Part shown: positions 23,261 to 35,811 of the stretch, one piece after another
Layout: every line of letters begins with the position of its first letter
Numbering within the stretch: position 1 is the stretch's first letter
Source of the DNA: Apostichopus japonicus
Lineage: Eukaryota; Echinodermata; Holothuroidea; Aspidochirotida; Stichopodidae
Assembly (NCBI RefSeq): GCF_037975245.1
Contig: NC_092582.1
Span: 25,584,077-25,648,076, forward strand
Length of the DNA stretch: 64,000 nucleotides
Reading direction: 5' to 3'
Notes under the pieces: generated by a model
What the model saw: only the letters and a program-made list of their open reading frames with translations
The model's database searches: none
What the model was told of the DNA's origin: nothing
Translations under genes and position numbers: made by a program

Positions 23261-25850
23261 AGTGACTTCTTAAAATGGCCTTAGGCCACAGACTTGTTTC
23301 CTTCTATTATTTATCTCCATAGGTAAAGGATTGATCACCGAAGATTGAATATGAATACATAATTTAAATCAGAGGAACTATTAAGTCGGTTCCTTTGTTG
23401 GCTGTTGTCTTAAGATTTGCTGTTTTTCTTCTCCAATCCGATCGATATTTTAGGAAATATTATAGCCTAAGCATTGTTCGCTTCTTCCGTGGTAAAGATA
23501 TGAATATTCTCCTAGATTCGCTTGGGGAATAAAAAAATGAAATTTAACACAATTATTCCATATTAATATTCAACCAGCAACTGCACGTAAAGTTCCTGTT
23601 TTCCATGATCTGAGTGATTTCAAACAGCTACTATTTGACTGTTTACACCAGTGTAATTTATAAGTCATTTTTTTTAATAATGTTTATAGAAAATCATGAG
23701 CAAGTCCAAGTTCATTAATTTTGGGTTATACTCTGCTTATCGATGTGAACGTAGTCTATAGGCCTATAAGAAGTAAATTGTTCTGTTTGTTGAAGAATTG
23801 ATCAAATAGAATTATATGAAGCAAAACTGAAGAAATAACAACAGTGTTGTAGCCAGGTACATGTATCCTAGAACCAAGTACTTCCAAAAATGAAGTTCCG
23901 AGTACCTGGTATCATAGTCCGATGACTACTTTGTAGGATCCGAGCACCGAGAACCAATTTCGGAGTAAAGTATTTTAGAAGCCGAGTACCGAGTACGAAT
24001 AATACTATTTCATACAAGTACATTTGGTTTTGAAATGTACAAAAACCTAATATGTATAACTGCTCCCGTTGGTCATTATAAGTAAACGATATAAACCGGT
24101 CGAATATGAAGAAATTGTGCGTGTCTTGTTAGTGTTTGACAAATTTTCAAATTTTAAATGTCTTAAAATGATGGGTTAATAGGGGTCCAAGTGTAATGGT
24201 AATACTACAAACATGCTATAAATTGGTATATGTTAGAAACATACATTACTTATGCTTTCTTTGTACATCCTATATGTAATGTACGTGGTAATATACTCGG
24301 ATATTCCCATTACATACACAAACAAAAAGACCTTGACAACACCTATTCTCTCTCGAAATTGAGAAATACAGATACCGATACGGTCAAACTTCTTTAAATC
24401 GTAGTTACTAATGAGAAACTGAATAAAGTAATTTAAACCGTACTTAACTAATGAGAAACCGATAAAAGTAATGTAAACCTTACGTTCTAATGATGAACTG
24501 ATTAAAGTTATTTAACGTGAAACCCAAGTGACACCTTTTGTTTTTCAATCGGATATAAATAAGACAAAACAAGACCAAACTGATCAGCAATTTATTGAAC
24601 ATTTATTTTATTTTCTTATGAGGATCAATTTATTCGCAAACTGCTACTTTGAACTGTGATCATTTAGTACTAATGGACGATATTTTAACGCTTCTTTGAT
24701 CGATTATTATCAATGAAAACACAGATCGTGAGTGGTGTGAGTAGATCACAAAGTTACTTCCACATATTTATGATAAAAGTCTGACTAAAGAAGGAAAGAC
24801 CAACGGCGTTCCAAGAGGCTCTCGAACACTTTCATTTTCGAGGGCGCTAGACCTTTACTTGCGTGATGGTCACGTTATCAGTTCTCTTTATTATCATGCA
24901 AAATTGAATTTGAATTAAATATGAAGTTAATATGGCAATTGTCAAGATTTATCAAAGTTTATATTTAGAAATGTCAGCAATTCATCCTTTCTTGCTGTTT
25001 CTATAGTCCATTTCAAAGTTTTTTTGAGATATTCTTTCTACGTAAATCGTTATTTAAATATTATTTAAGATCACCATCACCATCATCATCATAATTGCAT
25101 AATTTCTGCTAAATTGATTTGCCATTCATCTACTAAAAAATCACTGTTTATGCGGAATTTTGGACAAGTTTCATTTGAACTTTCTAGCTGATTATAGCGG
25201 ATAGCGTTGTGATGGAGACACTATCTAGTCTCAACATTGATATATTTATCAAGACAAACGGGTTACCGACGGATACAATTATTTGTACTTGAATTAGCTT
25301 TTTAGTTGATTTTTATAATTGTTGGTTGATGCTAAACGTTCATTGCAATGTATAAGTCATACATTTGAATAGACAAGTAAGCATTTAAAATACAGATACC
25401 GAAAGTTAAAACAAAGTCATATTATTGTTTAAAAAAAAGGTGCCCTCAACAAATCGTGCCTCCTTAGGTGACCCCCAGATGCGATTTGTAGTGTTAAAAA
25501 ACTACTCAAACCTAAACTTTTTTAACAAAGGACGAAACGTATGATGTTCAGTGGTAAAACTTCTTTCACCGACAATCACAATAATCAGTTGTTTTCTCAC
25601 TAACAAGGTCACAGAGGCCCGGTGTGATTTGCTAGTGCTTAAACTTTTGCAGCACTTTTATTTAAAACATTATCAAAGCAAAAGCGTTAATTTCCATTTT
25701 TTGTTTTATCCGCCTCTATTCAAACATAAATATCGGACAAAGACCGAAAATTCTTGAACATTAAAAAGGTAATTCAAGTTTCAAAATATAGTACCAGATT
25801 GCATCTAAGGACCTGTAATTAATCATTTTTTTTTTTTTTATAAAACCCTC
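23261..25850. other. No supported gene; minor tandem repeat
   Basis: AT-rich DNA. At 24375-24520 a ~47-bp unit ('actaatgagaaactgaataaagtaattta') occurs three times. Around 23870-24000 there is a loose repetition of 'ccgagtacc'. No open frame has splice or domain support. Confidence 0.5.
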
Positions 25851-25856
25851 CCCTTA

Positions 25857-25894
<38 letters not shown>

Positions 25895-25923
25895 AAAGAT
25901 AAACAAGCGAATATTTTTAACAA

Positions 25924-25967
25924 CGACATACTGCTATATTTCGGAGTGGTCACCACTCCATCGTCAG
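25924..25967 (-). ncRNA. Hammerhead-ribozyme-like motif in the Penelope 3' region
   Basis: Read on the minus strand, CTGACGA (25967-25961) matches the CUGANGA core. A 7-bp perfect stem GGAGTGG/CCACTCC with loop TGA follows, then GAAA (25942-25939), then a short stem ATATA/TATGT around loop GCAG, then GTC, the canonical cleavage triplet (25927-25925). Penelope-like elements are known to carry hammerhead motifs with a short stem III. One extra U between the core GA and stem II departs from the consensus, and stem I looks weak (GC/GU, then UUUU/AAAA past a bulge), so activity is uncertain. Confidence 0.5.
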
Positions 25968-26167
25968 GCAAAAGTACAGGATCAATGAAATACAAGGGCT
26001 TATATACATCCAAGGACGCCAATAGTGATAAGCATGAGTGATTTTTAAACTAGGAAGAAACTTAGAAACTTTTAAACTTAGAACAACCAGCAAACAAATT
26101 TTTTTTTTAGTGAATATTTTTAACTTAGGGATGAATAGAACAACCAGCAATAAAAAGTAAATAAGGA

Positions 26168-27640
26168 TTAGAATAGCTCCAACCCGTAGCTCGCTACATT
26201 TCTATTTAGGTCAGCATTTAAGTCTTTTATTAGGAGACTCTCTTTAATCTTCCTCCTGAACCACTGGGGTTCATTACCAATAGTGGCACAATGGTCAACA
26301 AAAGTGGGCAGATGATGTTTATGCGCAGTACAATGAAGGTTAATAGCGCCTTTCTGACCACCAAAGGAGCTCATTAGATGTTCGTTGAACCTATCCTTAA
26401 GCCGTCTGTTAGTTTCTCCGACATAAAAGGAATCACAGTCTGGACAGTTAATCCTATAAACAACATTGTTGGCATAATCTAACTTATAAGCATCCTTAAA
26501 ATTGAACAGAGCAGAGATTTTCTTTTGCAGAAAAATTATTTTGATATGTATATTGTCATTACACAACCCCTTAATGTAACTACCTAAACTCTTAGCGAGT
26601 TTATCACTGCTAGGGCCACAATATGGTAATTTAACATAAACAGTATTAACTTGGGTCTCCCCATGATCTAATTTAATTACAGGACCCATGCCCAGTTGTT
26701 TTCTTAATTTATAAGTATAGTTTTCCATTTCGTGCGATAACTTCCTAGGGTAACCATTAAAAGTCAAAATACGTCTAATAAATTGCAATTCATGAACGAA
26801 CAAGGTATCCGACGAACATAATCTACGTGCACGTTCATGTAAAGCCTTAATAACCGCAATTTTATACTTTTTGGGACACCAGGATTTCCAATTAATGAAC
26901 AACCCTGTAAAAGTTTTCTTACGGAAAACTGAAGTGGCGATAGTGTCAGTACCGCTGGAGCCAACCATTCTGAAAATATCTATATCGAGAAAAGCACATT
27001 TACCCCCGCATTCCATTTCATAAGTAAATTGAATAGATTTATGAAAAGAGTTCAATACATTTAGAAAATCATCCACATAGTCTGCTGAAATAACTACAAA
27101 AATGTCATCCACATATCTTCTATAAAAGTTAAGTTTAGGACAAATTTGGATCAATTTCTCTTCAAGGTGGCACATAAACAAGTTGGCTAAACAGACACTC
27201 AAGGAAGAGCCCATGGCACACCCATCAATTTGCTCATACATAGAATTGTTAAAAATAAAGTGGGAAGTAGCTGCTTTAAGCAATAATTTCTTAAGATCAA
27301 CACGTTTAATTGTACAAACAATGCGTTTTTGTATATATATGTAATTCAGAATAACATCAATTGTATACTCAATAGGAACATTAGTGAATAAAGAAATTAC
27401 ATCAAAACTAGCCATTAAAGAGTTATGGTTCAGAGAAAGATTCTGAATGTCCGAACAAAAACTGAACGAATCCTTGGCAGTCAATTCATTGGTTGTAAAA
27501 CTGTTTAACAGCTCCGAAAGGAAAGAAGCCAACTGTTCATGAACTGTACCAATACAACTTACAATGGGCCTCATGGGGATGTCATCTTTATGAATCTTGG
27601 GGGTACCATAAAGCCGGCCTGGTTTACTTCCTGAGGCGTA
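26168..27640 (-). CDS. Penelope-like RT with C-terminal GIY-YIG endonuclease, partial
   Basis: The frame is open from the TA tract. The first Met in the track-length ORF (27574) lies inside the RT, because the conserved [15 protein letters not shown] stretch upstream of it is in the same frame. Counting from that Met over 468 residues, motif A is [11 protein letters not shown] (57-67), the fingers/palm turn is [18 protein letters not shown], and the catalytic box is [10 protein letters not shown] with YVDD at 154-157. The C-terminus has [20 protein letters not shown] (373-392) followed by KDRFNEH, a GIY-YIG nuclease with the conserved Arg and a candidate metal-binding Glu. The enzyme copies the element RNA at a nicked target. 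Truncation at the N-terminus means this copy is not autonomous. Confidence 0.9.
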   Translation of the reverse strand, partial: YASGSKPGRLYGTPKIHKDDIPMRPIVSCIGTVHEQLASFLSELLNSFTTNELTAKDSFSFCSDIQNLSLNHNSLMASFDVISLFTNVPIEYTIDVILNYIYIQKRIVCTIKRVDLKKLLLKAATSHFIFNNSMYEQIDGCAMGSSLSVCLANLFMCHLEEKLIQICPKLNFYRRYVDDIFVVISADYVDDFLNVLNSFHKSIQFTYEMECGGKCAFLDIDIFRMVGSSGTDTIATSVFRKKTFTGLFINWKSWCPKKYKIAVIKALHERARRLCSSDTLFVHELQFIRRILTFNGYPRKLSHEMENYTYKLRKQLGMGPVIKLDHGETQVNTVYVKLPYCGPSSDKLAKSLGSYIKGLCNDNIHIKIIFLQKKISALFNFKDAYKLDYANNVVYRINCPDCDSFYVGETNRRLKDRFNEHLMSSFGGQKGAINLHCTAHKHHLPTFVDHCATIGNEPQWFRRKIKESLLIKDLNADLNRNVASYGLELF

Positions 27641-27657
27641 TGTTCTCTGATACTCAA

Positions 27658-28069
<412 letters not shown>

Positions 28070-28080
28070 TATGAATTAAT

Positions 28081-28575
28081 TTTGACTTTCGGTTGCGTGG
28101 TTATAATCATTTGGAGATTTTCACGTTTGACCATGTGACCTCATTGTTATTCATAAGATGAGCACCAAAATCAATAGGGTTCTTCTACTCAGTATGACGC
28201 ATATATATTTACCAAGTATGACTACAGTCCGACGTGTCGTTGTTCAGTTACCGTGTTTACAAGCTATTTTGGTGAAAATCAACTTAAGCCCCGCCCTCTA
28301 ATAAATATGCATAATATCAACTTGAACATATGTCACCATGTAACCGATATGTACCAACATGTTAATACCAAGTATAAATACATTCAGATTCTTACTTGTG
28401 GTTGCGAGGTTATTAGCATGTAAAGATGTTTACGTTTGACCCCGTGACCTCGATATTATTCATGAAATGAGCTCCAAAATCAATAGGGTTCTTCTACTAA
28501 GTATGGCACATCTATGTACCAAGTATGACCTCAATCCAACTTGCCATTGCTGAGTTGTCGTGTTTATGAGCCAAG
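28081..28575. repeat. Two tandem copies of a ~313-bp repeat
   Basis: 'cacgtttgaccatgtgacct ... caatagggttcttctactcagtatg ... ccaagtatgac' at 28119-28250 recurs at 28432-28560 with about 85% identity. The segment between contains 'aagccccgcc' and 'aataccaagtat', as do the units near 20-21 kb, so these may be one ancient family. Confidence 0.7.
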
Positions 28576-28662
28576 GGCGTCAAATACGTACACACACACA
28601 CAGAACATTGCAAAGTAACCACGTTTTATAAACACAAGACTATAGTTTTAACAGGACAATCA

Positions 28663-29697
28663 CACATGCAGACAATCAGACACGCAGACGGGCAGACAAT
28701 CAGACAGGCAGACAATCAGACCAGCAAACAATGAGAAATGCAGACTATCAGAAACGCAGACAATCAGACAAGCAGACACGCATACACGCATACACGCATA
28801 GAATTAACAGGCAAACAATCAGACACTCAGACAACCAGACACGCAGACAACCAGCACGAAGGCAAACAGAAGCAACCAGACAATCAGACAAGCAGAAACG
28901 CAGACTATCAGACAGGCAGACAATCAGACCAGCAAACAATGAGAAATGCAGACTATCAGAAACGCAGACAAGCAGACACGCATACACGCATACACGCATA
29001 CACGCATACACGCATACAGGCATAGAATTAACAGGCAAACAATCAGACACTCAGACAACCAGACACGCAGACAACCAGACACGAAGGCAAACAGAAGCAA
29101 TCAGAAGAGCAGACACGCAGACAAGCAGACACGCAGACTATCAGAAACGCAGACAATCAGACAAGCTGACACGCATACACGCATACAATTAACAGGCAAA
29201 CAATCACACAACCAGACACGCAGACAACCAGACACGAAGACAATCAGACAGGCAGACAATCAGACGGGCAGACAATCAGACAGGCAGACAATCAGAGGGG
29301 CAGACAATCAGACAGGCAGACAATCAGAGGGGCAAACAATTAGAAATGCAGACTATCAGAAACGCAGACAAGCATACACGCATACAATCAGCTGGCAAAC
29401 AATCAGACAATCAGACACTCAGACAACCAGACACGCAGACAACCAAACACGAAGGCAAACAGAAGCAATAACAACCAGACAATCATACACGCAGACAACC
29501 AGAAAACCAGACACGCAGACAAGCTGACACGCAGACAATCATACAATCACACAACCAGACACGCATACAACCAGACACGCAGAAAAACAGACATGCAGAC
29601 AGTCAGACATGCAGACAATCAGACACGCAGACAATCAGACACGTAGACAATCAGACACGTAGACAACCAAACACGTAGACAATCAGGCACGCAGACA
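28663..29697. repeat. CAGACAATCAGACACG-type minisatellite, ~1 kb
   Basis: Degenerate 8-16 bp units built from 'cagacaatcagaca', 'cgcagacaaccagacacg' and 'gcatacacgcatacac', with a higher-order block (about 28720-28900 against 28920-29100) containing 'gaattaacaggcaaacaatc'. The plus strand is almost free of T in long stretches, and open frames rich in Thr/Arg/Gln result. They should not be annotated as proteins. Confidence 0.92.
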
Positions 29698-29699
29698 AA

Positions 29700-31190
29700 C
29701 ATATTTATAGGATTAATCTATGGTTATATGTAGATTAAAATACTTATGAATAGTATTTAGCTATTTATATCTGTGGCTTAGAATACTTACAAATATGATT
29801 AATAGATGAATATATGTTGCTTAGAATACTTACGAATAGGATTTACCTATGAATACCTGTGGCATAGAATACTTACGAATATCATAAAACTATGAATATC
29901 TGTGGCTTGGTAAACTTACGAATAGGATCAATCTATGAATATTTGTGACTTAGATTACTTAAGATTAAGATTAAACTATGATTATCTGTGGCTTAGATTA
30001 GAATACTGATGAATAGGATTAAACTATGAATTTCTGTGGCTTAGCTAGTTTACGAATAGGATTAATCTATGAATATATGTGGCTTATAACACTTACGAAT
30101 AGAATTAGGAGTAATTTATGATTATTTGTGGCTTAGAATACTTACGGATAGGATTAATATATGAATATATGTTGCTTAGAATACTTACAAATAAGAGTAA
30201 TTTATGAATATATGTGGCTTAGAATACTTATAAATAGGAATAATAAATGAGTATATGTGGCTTAGATTACTAACGAATAGGATTAATCTATGAATATCTG
30301 TGGCTTAGAAAAGTTATAAATATGATTAAACTATGAATATCTGTGCCTTAGAATACCTACGATTAGGATTAATCTATGAATATATGTAGCTTACAAAACT
30401 AACATAGTAAAACTTACTTATGAATATCTGAATATCTGATAAATAATTTACATTGTCGATCTATCTATGAATTAAGGGGCTAAGAAAATATTGGAATCGT
30501 ATGATCTATGAATATGTGTGGTTTACAAAACTAACATATTTAATTTTAATATATGTGACTTACATCACATATACATTTATTTTTATTGATTTTAATGGAT
30601 TTATTAATGAATATGCATTGTCTACATAGTAGATTAATACATTGAATATATGTTGCTGACAACTATTACCTAGCTTACTTGTGAACACATATTGCTTAAT
30701 TCACTTACGTGTTTTTATCTATGAATATCGGTAGCTTACAAGATATACATTTTAGATGTATCTATGAATTTGTGGCCTACACCACTTACATAACAGCTGT
30801 ATCTATCAATATATGTGGCCTACAATACTAACATATAATAGATGTTTCTATGAATATGTGGCCTACAAAATTAACATAATAGATGTATATATGGATATAT
30901 GCGGCCTACAATACTAACATATCATATATATCTATGAATATGTGTGGCCTACAACACTAACATAACAGATGTATCTATGAATATATGTGTCCTACAAAAT
31001 TAACATATAATATATATCTATGAATATATTTGTCCTACAATACTAACATATAATACATGTAGACCCCTATCTATGAATATATTTAACATAACAGCTGTAT
31101 CTATGAATGCATGTGGCCTACAACACTAACATAACAGCTGTATCTATGAATATATGTGGCCTACAACACTGACAAAACAGTTGTGTCAAT
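29700..31190. repeat. Degenerate ~43-60 bp satellite array, ~1.5 kb
   Basis: Units of the type 'taatctatgaatatctgtgg cttagaatacttacgaatag' fill 29700-30400. A variant with 'atctatgaatatatgtggcc tacaacactaacataacag' fills 30700-31190. The two halves share 'ctatgaatat.tgtgg', which suggests one array that diverged into two subfamilies. Confidence 0.88.
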
Positions 31191-32855
31191 CAATATATAC
31201 ACTACAACAATAGATCATTAATAAGCCTAATTTGTTTATTTACATTAATACAAACAACTTGTGACAAGCCTAAAACAATGTTGTGATAATTGGATAGCAT
31301 ACTGTATACTGACATCACCGAAAAGTGCCCATAGCAAATTAACCTTGACACGGTTTTATTTTCAGGATCGGTTGTAGCTGGTGTAACCGGTTCCAGAATG
31401 CCTCGGTATGGTCTCTCTTTGGCGATACCGTCAAAACATCATCGAGAATGAAATCGACCTCGGCAGGTATGGAACTGCCGTTCGGTATAGTGCGTGTGTA
31501 CATATAAATACACTGGTTGTATTATAACTTTCGTGGTCTTCCGTTCGCAATTATTTTGCACAAGTGCATAAGTTATATCTAAGTCATACTTTTAAAGGAA
31601 TGGAAGATAAGGTATGGTGGAATGCCAAGGGAATGTATGTGGTTGGAAAAGTAAGACCAAACGAGCTGATGTCTAGAACATTTCTTTGAGATATTTTTGC
31701 TAAAGAGGCACGGTGTGGATAATAAGGTGAAACGCGTGTACTCAAGCGACATACTTTCATGAAAGCAAAATTATATACCGTTTCGCTGAAATCTAGGTCT
31801 TTTAATGAATGAGATATTTCAGAACAAAATGTTTACTGAACTATATATGCAATTGTAATGTCATAGTAGCGCCTTCAGCTACATCATAATGTTTTCCCAA
31901 ACAAATCTTAATAAACGTGCGCTTGCTTTAAAATCAAAATTGAAAATTGTTGTACAGCAAAATCCTGCATTCATTCTTTTCGCCATCATCGATGAATTAA
32001 GATACAAGAGGCAAAGGAAATAATGGATACTTTCGTGGTCTTCAAATTTGAAGATTGCGGAGAGAACGTAGAGGCATGCGCTAAATATTGTTCTCTCTTA
32101 AAGGAGAATGAAATGTCATATTTCTTTTAATTGCTGGCTTAAGTTGATCCACTTATCCGCGAGATAAGTTATGGGAATTTGTAATAAGAATGGAATTAAG
32201 AAATTAAGCACGTTTTGTAGTGATAAAATTTGTTTAATTTCCCATTGTAATTGTTTAAATAAGTCCGAGTTTTTAGTACACTTTTTTTCATCGATAGAAT
32301 AAATGGCTTATCTTGGCTGTGCGTAGTTAGTTTGAAATTACAAATAATTATTTATAATTACGTTTGGATTTGTAATTCATTACGCTTTTTTTCATATCCG
32401 TTGAATAAATGGTATAAATGGGTCTCAAATTGGGTTTCAATGTACATCAATAAAATTGTTTGAGTGCGACTTGTTCTGTGTTAATAAGACGATCAGGAAC
32501 ATTTAGTATAGAAAAAGTGTACTCACGGTTTTTCTTCTTCATCTGTTCCCTTCCTTCCCCTTGGTCCCCTTACTGTCCCTAGATACTTACCACGGACCGG
32601 CGAAGTAAAAGATCAGTCGATCACCACGATTGACAAATAGAATCCGACACAACTTAGATTGGAAATAAAGATATTCCTTGAAAGTATCCAGGGCAAGGGA
32701 ATTCAAAATGGCGTCGTTTGATTGTTTGGTTCGGTACGGCGTATAGGCAGAGAGCCTCCTGATCCGGGGCAGAGGGTTGCCACAAGCAGTTCATTGATCT
32801 ACGCATGGTTTCGTTATGAGTTCAATCACTCTGAGAACGCAAGAAAATCACGTAC
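31191..32855. other. No supported gene
   Basis: AT-rich unique-looking sequence. I find no frame with splice support, no repeat of note and no RNA motif. Confidence 0.4.
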
Positions 32856-32859
32856 TTAG

Positions 32860-33140
32860 TTCCAAAATCCTGACTTTAGTTCAGAAAGTCATAAATTTAG
32901 TTCCGAAAATCCTGAATTTTGTTCCGATATCCTGTATTTAGTTCCAAAAATAGTGAATTTCTTTCCGAAAATCCTGTATTTAGTTCCAAAATTTAGTTCC
33001 GAAATCCTGTATTTAGTCCCGAAATTCCTGAATTTAGTTCCGAAGTTCTTGAATTTAGTTCCAAAAATTTTTAATATCGTTCCAAAAATTTTTGTATTTA
33101 GTTCCAAAAAATCCTGAATTTAGTTCCGAAAATCCTGTTT
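32860..33140. repeat. ~20-bp minisatellite (tttagttccgaaaatcctga)
   Basis: About 13 degenerate copies of a 19-22 bp unit. The minus-strand frame reads as an FGTK repeat and is not considered a gene. Confidence 0.88.
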
Positions 33141-34593
33141 TTAATTCCTTTACGGATCCAATTAGCCTCCGAGAACGTAAGCAAGTCCTGTATTTACTTC
33201 CGAATATTAGAATAATACACTCCATATTGTTACAAGAGTTGGAATTGTTCGCATTGACTTAGAGCAGACTAAATTCTCCAGCAGCTTGCTCATGGGGAAT
33301 AAACGCGAGTTATTCCGGTTGTATTATCTGCCAATGATAAGATATATAATATTGTTCTACTGGAAACCGCGATAAGGAACATTTGTCCATAAATATTGTT
33401 GGTACTGTGGAGAAGATAATCCATTCCGAAGTGTGCAAATGAAGTTACTATTTAAGAAAGGTCACCCAAAATAGACCCTGTGTAACAAACAACTGGTTCC
33501 ACTCTAAACCCCAGTCCAATTGAAGGTATAGTGGTTAAGTTAACGTATGCTTATGAAGGATATATACTGAAAGCCCACGTACAGTGTACACAGACAGGTG
33601 TGTACGCGTAGGTCTATACAGTACATCGATAGATATGATAAACCAGTCTTTATCTTTTCCGTATGGGAGTATAGATGTTAATTTAAATAACAATATAGCA
33701 GTTGAATTCCTGCATATTTTGATGAATAGCTGATGAACGCATAAGATGGTAACGACATTCGTGATTATCTGGATTAAAGTATACTTACCCTGCCTGATCT
33801 AGCCTTGATGCGATTAATCCGACCACAGAAACACAAAGAGTAAAGCCTCTTACAACAGTTTGTATGAAAGCATCATGCAAACTGAACGAATACCCAAGTT
33901 TCGCCGCCAAGGAAAAGAGGACAAAAAACAAAAATGATTTAGCTTTATATTGGCTATGTTGTTTTTACACTAATAAATTGTGAGCGCTTAACAAACTAAC
34001 ATTCTCGTACCATTATGAATATCCCGGGACACTTTATTCATCTCGTATCATAACGATCAAGTTATATCTTCTGAATTTCTTGCTCAGATTTGGATAGATT
34101 AGTCTTATATCACATACCGTTGATCAGAATTCTTTAGTTGGATTTGCCTCTGACGGCCAGTTATGGAAAGATATTACTGTTAGACCTACAATGCCTGTAT
34201 GGTGACGTCACACATTTTTCATGTGAGATATTTTGACTTTGAATTTATTGGGAACCAATCAAATACATTTATTAAATCTATTGAGATCGGTCAATACTTA
34301 ATGAAAGTTGAATTTTAACTCCACGGATGCGCTTAAAATAGAATAATTCCCGTACATATCTTTTTTTGTTTTCTCCTTTCAGGGAACAGGATTTCAGAAG
34401 ACATTTTGGTGGCTACTATAGGTCATGTTTGGGAAGCAGAGAACAAACTGCAAATAAATTATAATGATGAATAAGCCTACACGGGACACAACAAATTATT
34501 TTAGTTTACCTCTGATCTCTCTCCTCTGGAGAAACGAAACGGTGATGTAGATTGCGCTCAACGGCAACATTTCTAAGCGCGGCGGCATTCAGT
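33141..34593. other. No supported gene
   Basis: Two donor-like GTAAGT/GTAAAC sites on the minus strand (about 33790 and 34511) are isolated, with no open frame attached. Nothing else is visible. Confidence 0.35.
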
Positions 34594-34597
34594 ATAT

Positions 34598-35807
34598 TGT
34601 AACGACCCGTCAAAGCTTCTTGTTTGTCGTTAGCGTTAACAAGTATTTTCTCCAATCAAATGTTTTGCCTTGGTTTGATTTTTTACATTATATTATACGC
34701 TTTACGGGAATTGTTCGTTAGATAAAATCTAACGAAGGGGTGTCACTTGCTTAATTAATGAACGACTGTTAAGGGGGAACTCTCTCTTGTTGACCGATTT
34801 TGGAGGTCACTGAGTAGGACGTCTAGTTTACGTTCCAGGGGCCAAAATGTTAGGTCTGGGTAAATCTTTACCAGCATCCATTATCGTATGTTATCGTGTT
34901 TTATTGGTTGATGGTTGTAGACTGGGCGTGGTTTATGTTTCTACTAGGGTTAAGTGTAGGTTCACGCGTTATAGGTATAGGAAGTAGTTTCTGTTTAAAA
35001 GCAACTGCGGTCTCGGACCAGAGGTGGATTCCACGCTCGGACCAGGGTTGGTGCCCGGCTCGGAATAGGAGGGGTAGAACGATTCTGACCATGAGTTAGG
35101 AGACGAACGAGTCATCTATTGGCAAAAACAGTGGTGGACCAGCCCAGGAAGTCGGATCGGACGACGAGTAAAGTAACCTAGAAGACCAGGTTCAACATTT
35201 TTTTCGGTTCATCTGCCCCGCAGTTCACCAATCCGCCACTTGCGCTGCCGTTCACCAATCCGCCAACTGCGCCGCTGTTCACCATTCCGCCGACTGCGCC
35301 GCAGTTCACCAATCCGCCAACTGCTCCGCCGTTCACCAGTCCGCCAACTGCGCCGTTGTTCACCATTCCGCCGACTGCGCCGCAGTTTACCAATCCGCCA
35401 ACTGCGCCGCCGTTCACCAATCCGCCAACTGCGCCGCCCGTTCACCATTCCGCCGACTGCGCCGTTGTTCATCATTCCGCCAACTGCGCCGCAGTTCATC
35501 AATCCGCCAACTGCGCCGCCGTTCACCATAGCCCAATCTTCAGCGCCGAAGTCTATCGTTCTGCCCTCCGTGTCGAGACCCGCCATTAGTAATGTACTGT
35601 GTTGTATTTAACTTCTGTGCATGTGCTAAAACCTGGTTTCGTATTTAATAATTGCCTCTGTAATGCACGACCACTGTGCACCATCTTGACATGTATATAG
35701 ATCGTAAATAAACGGGTAAACTTTAATATCTCCTGTCGACAGCCTTATTCCTGTGTTCCGGCATTTCCACTCTTCCTTGCGCTCACCACCGAGGACGGCG
35801 CGTTACA
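34598..35807 (+). mobile_element. Solo LTR of a Gypsy-like retrotransposon
   Basis: The 1210-bp unit begins TGTAACG and ends CGTTACA, the TG...CA form with short inverted ends typical of LTRs. It is flanked on both sides by ATAT (34594-34597 and 35808-35811), a 4-bp target-site duplication. AATAAA at about 35706 gives the plus orientation. No internal coding region, primer-binding site or second LTR adjoins it, so it is a recombination-derived solo LTR. It contains the PTAP minisatellite described separately. Confidence 0.8.
35217..35530 (+). repeat. ~30-bp minisatellite inside the LTR, encoding PTAP repeats
   Basis: About ten copies of 'gttcaccaatccgccaactg cgccgcc', each about 30 bp and a multiple of three. 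In one plus frame the product repeats FTNPPTAPP. The frame enters after a TAG near 35180 without an ATG, is interrupted by one extra C near 35438, and then ends ...SAPKSIVLPSVSRPAISNVLCCI at 35611. This could be the tail of an element's ORF that runs into the LTR, or a chance product of a GC-rich repeat. Confidence 0.7.
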
Positions 35808-35811
35808 ATAT

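Larger units (their letters stand above)
25859..27660 (-). mobile_element. 5'-truncated Penelope-like retroelement (RT + GIY-YIG)
   Basis: A minus-strand element whose coding part (27640-26168) encodes a Penelope RT fused to a GIY-YIG endonuclease. Downstream there is about 300 bp of 3' region with a hammerhead-like motif. Both sides abut TA microsatellites (25859-25890 and 27661-28066). The reading frame enters from the large TA tract, so the N-terminal third of the usual protein is missing. The remaining frame is uninterrupted, which suggests a fairly young insertion. Confidence 0.88.

Noticed and set aside
28731-29527. Long Thr/Arg/Gln-rich repeat proteins
   Set aside because: Read-through of the CAGACA minisatellite; all frames are open because T is rare on one strand.
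32889-33107. FGTK-repeat protein
   Set aside because: Product of a 20-bp minisatellite.
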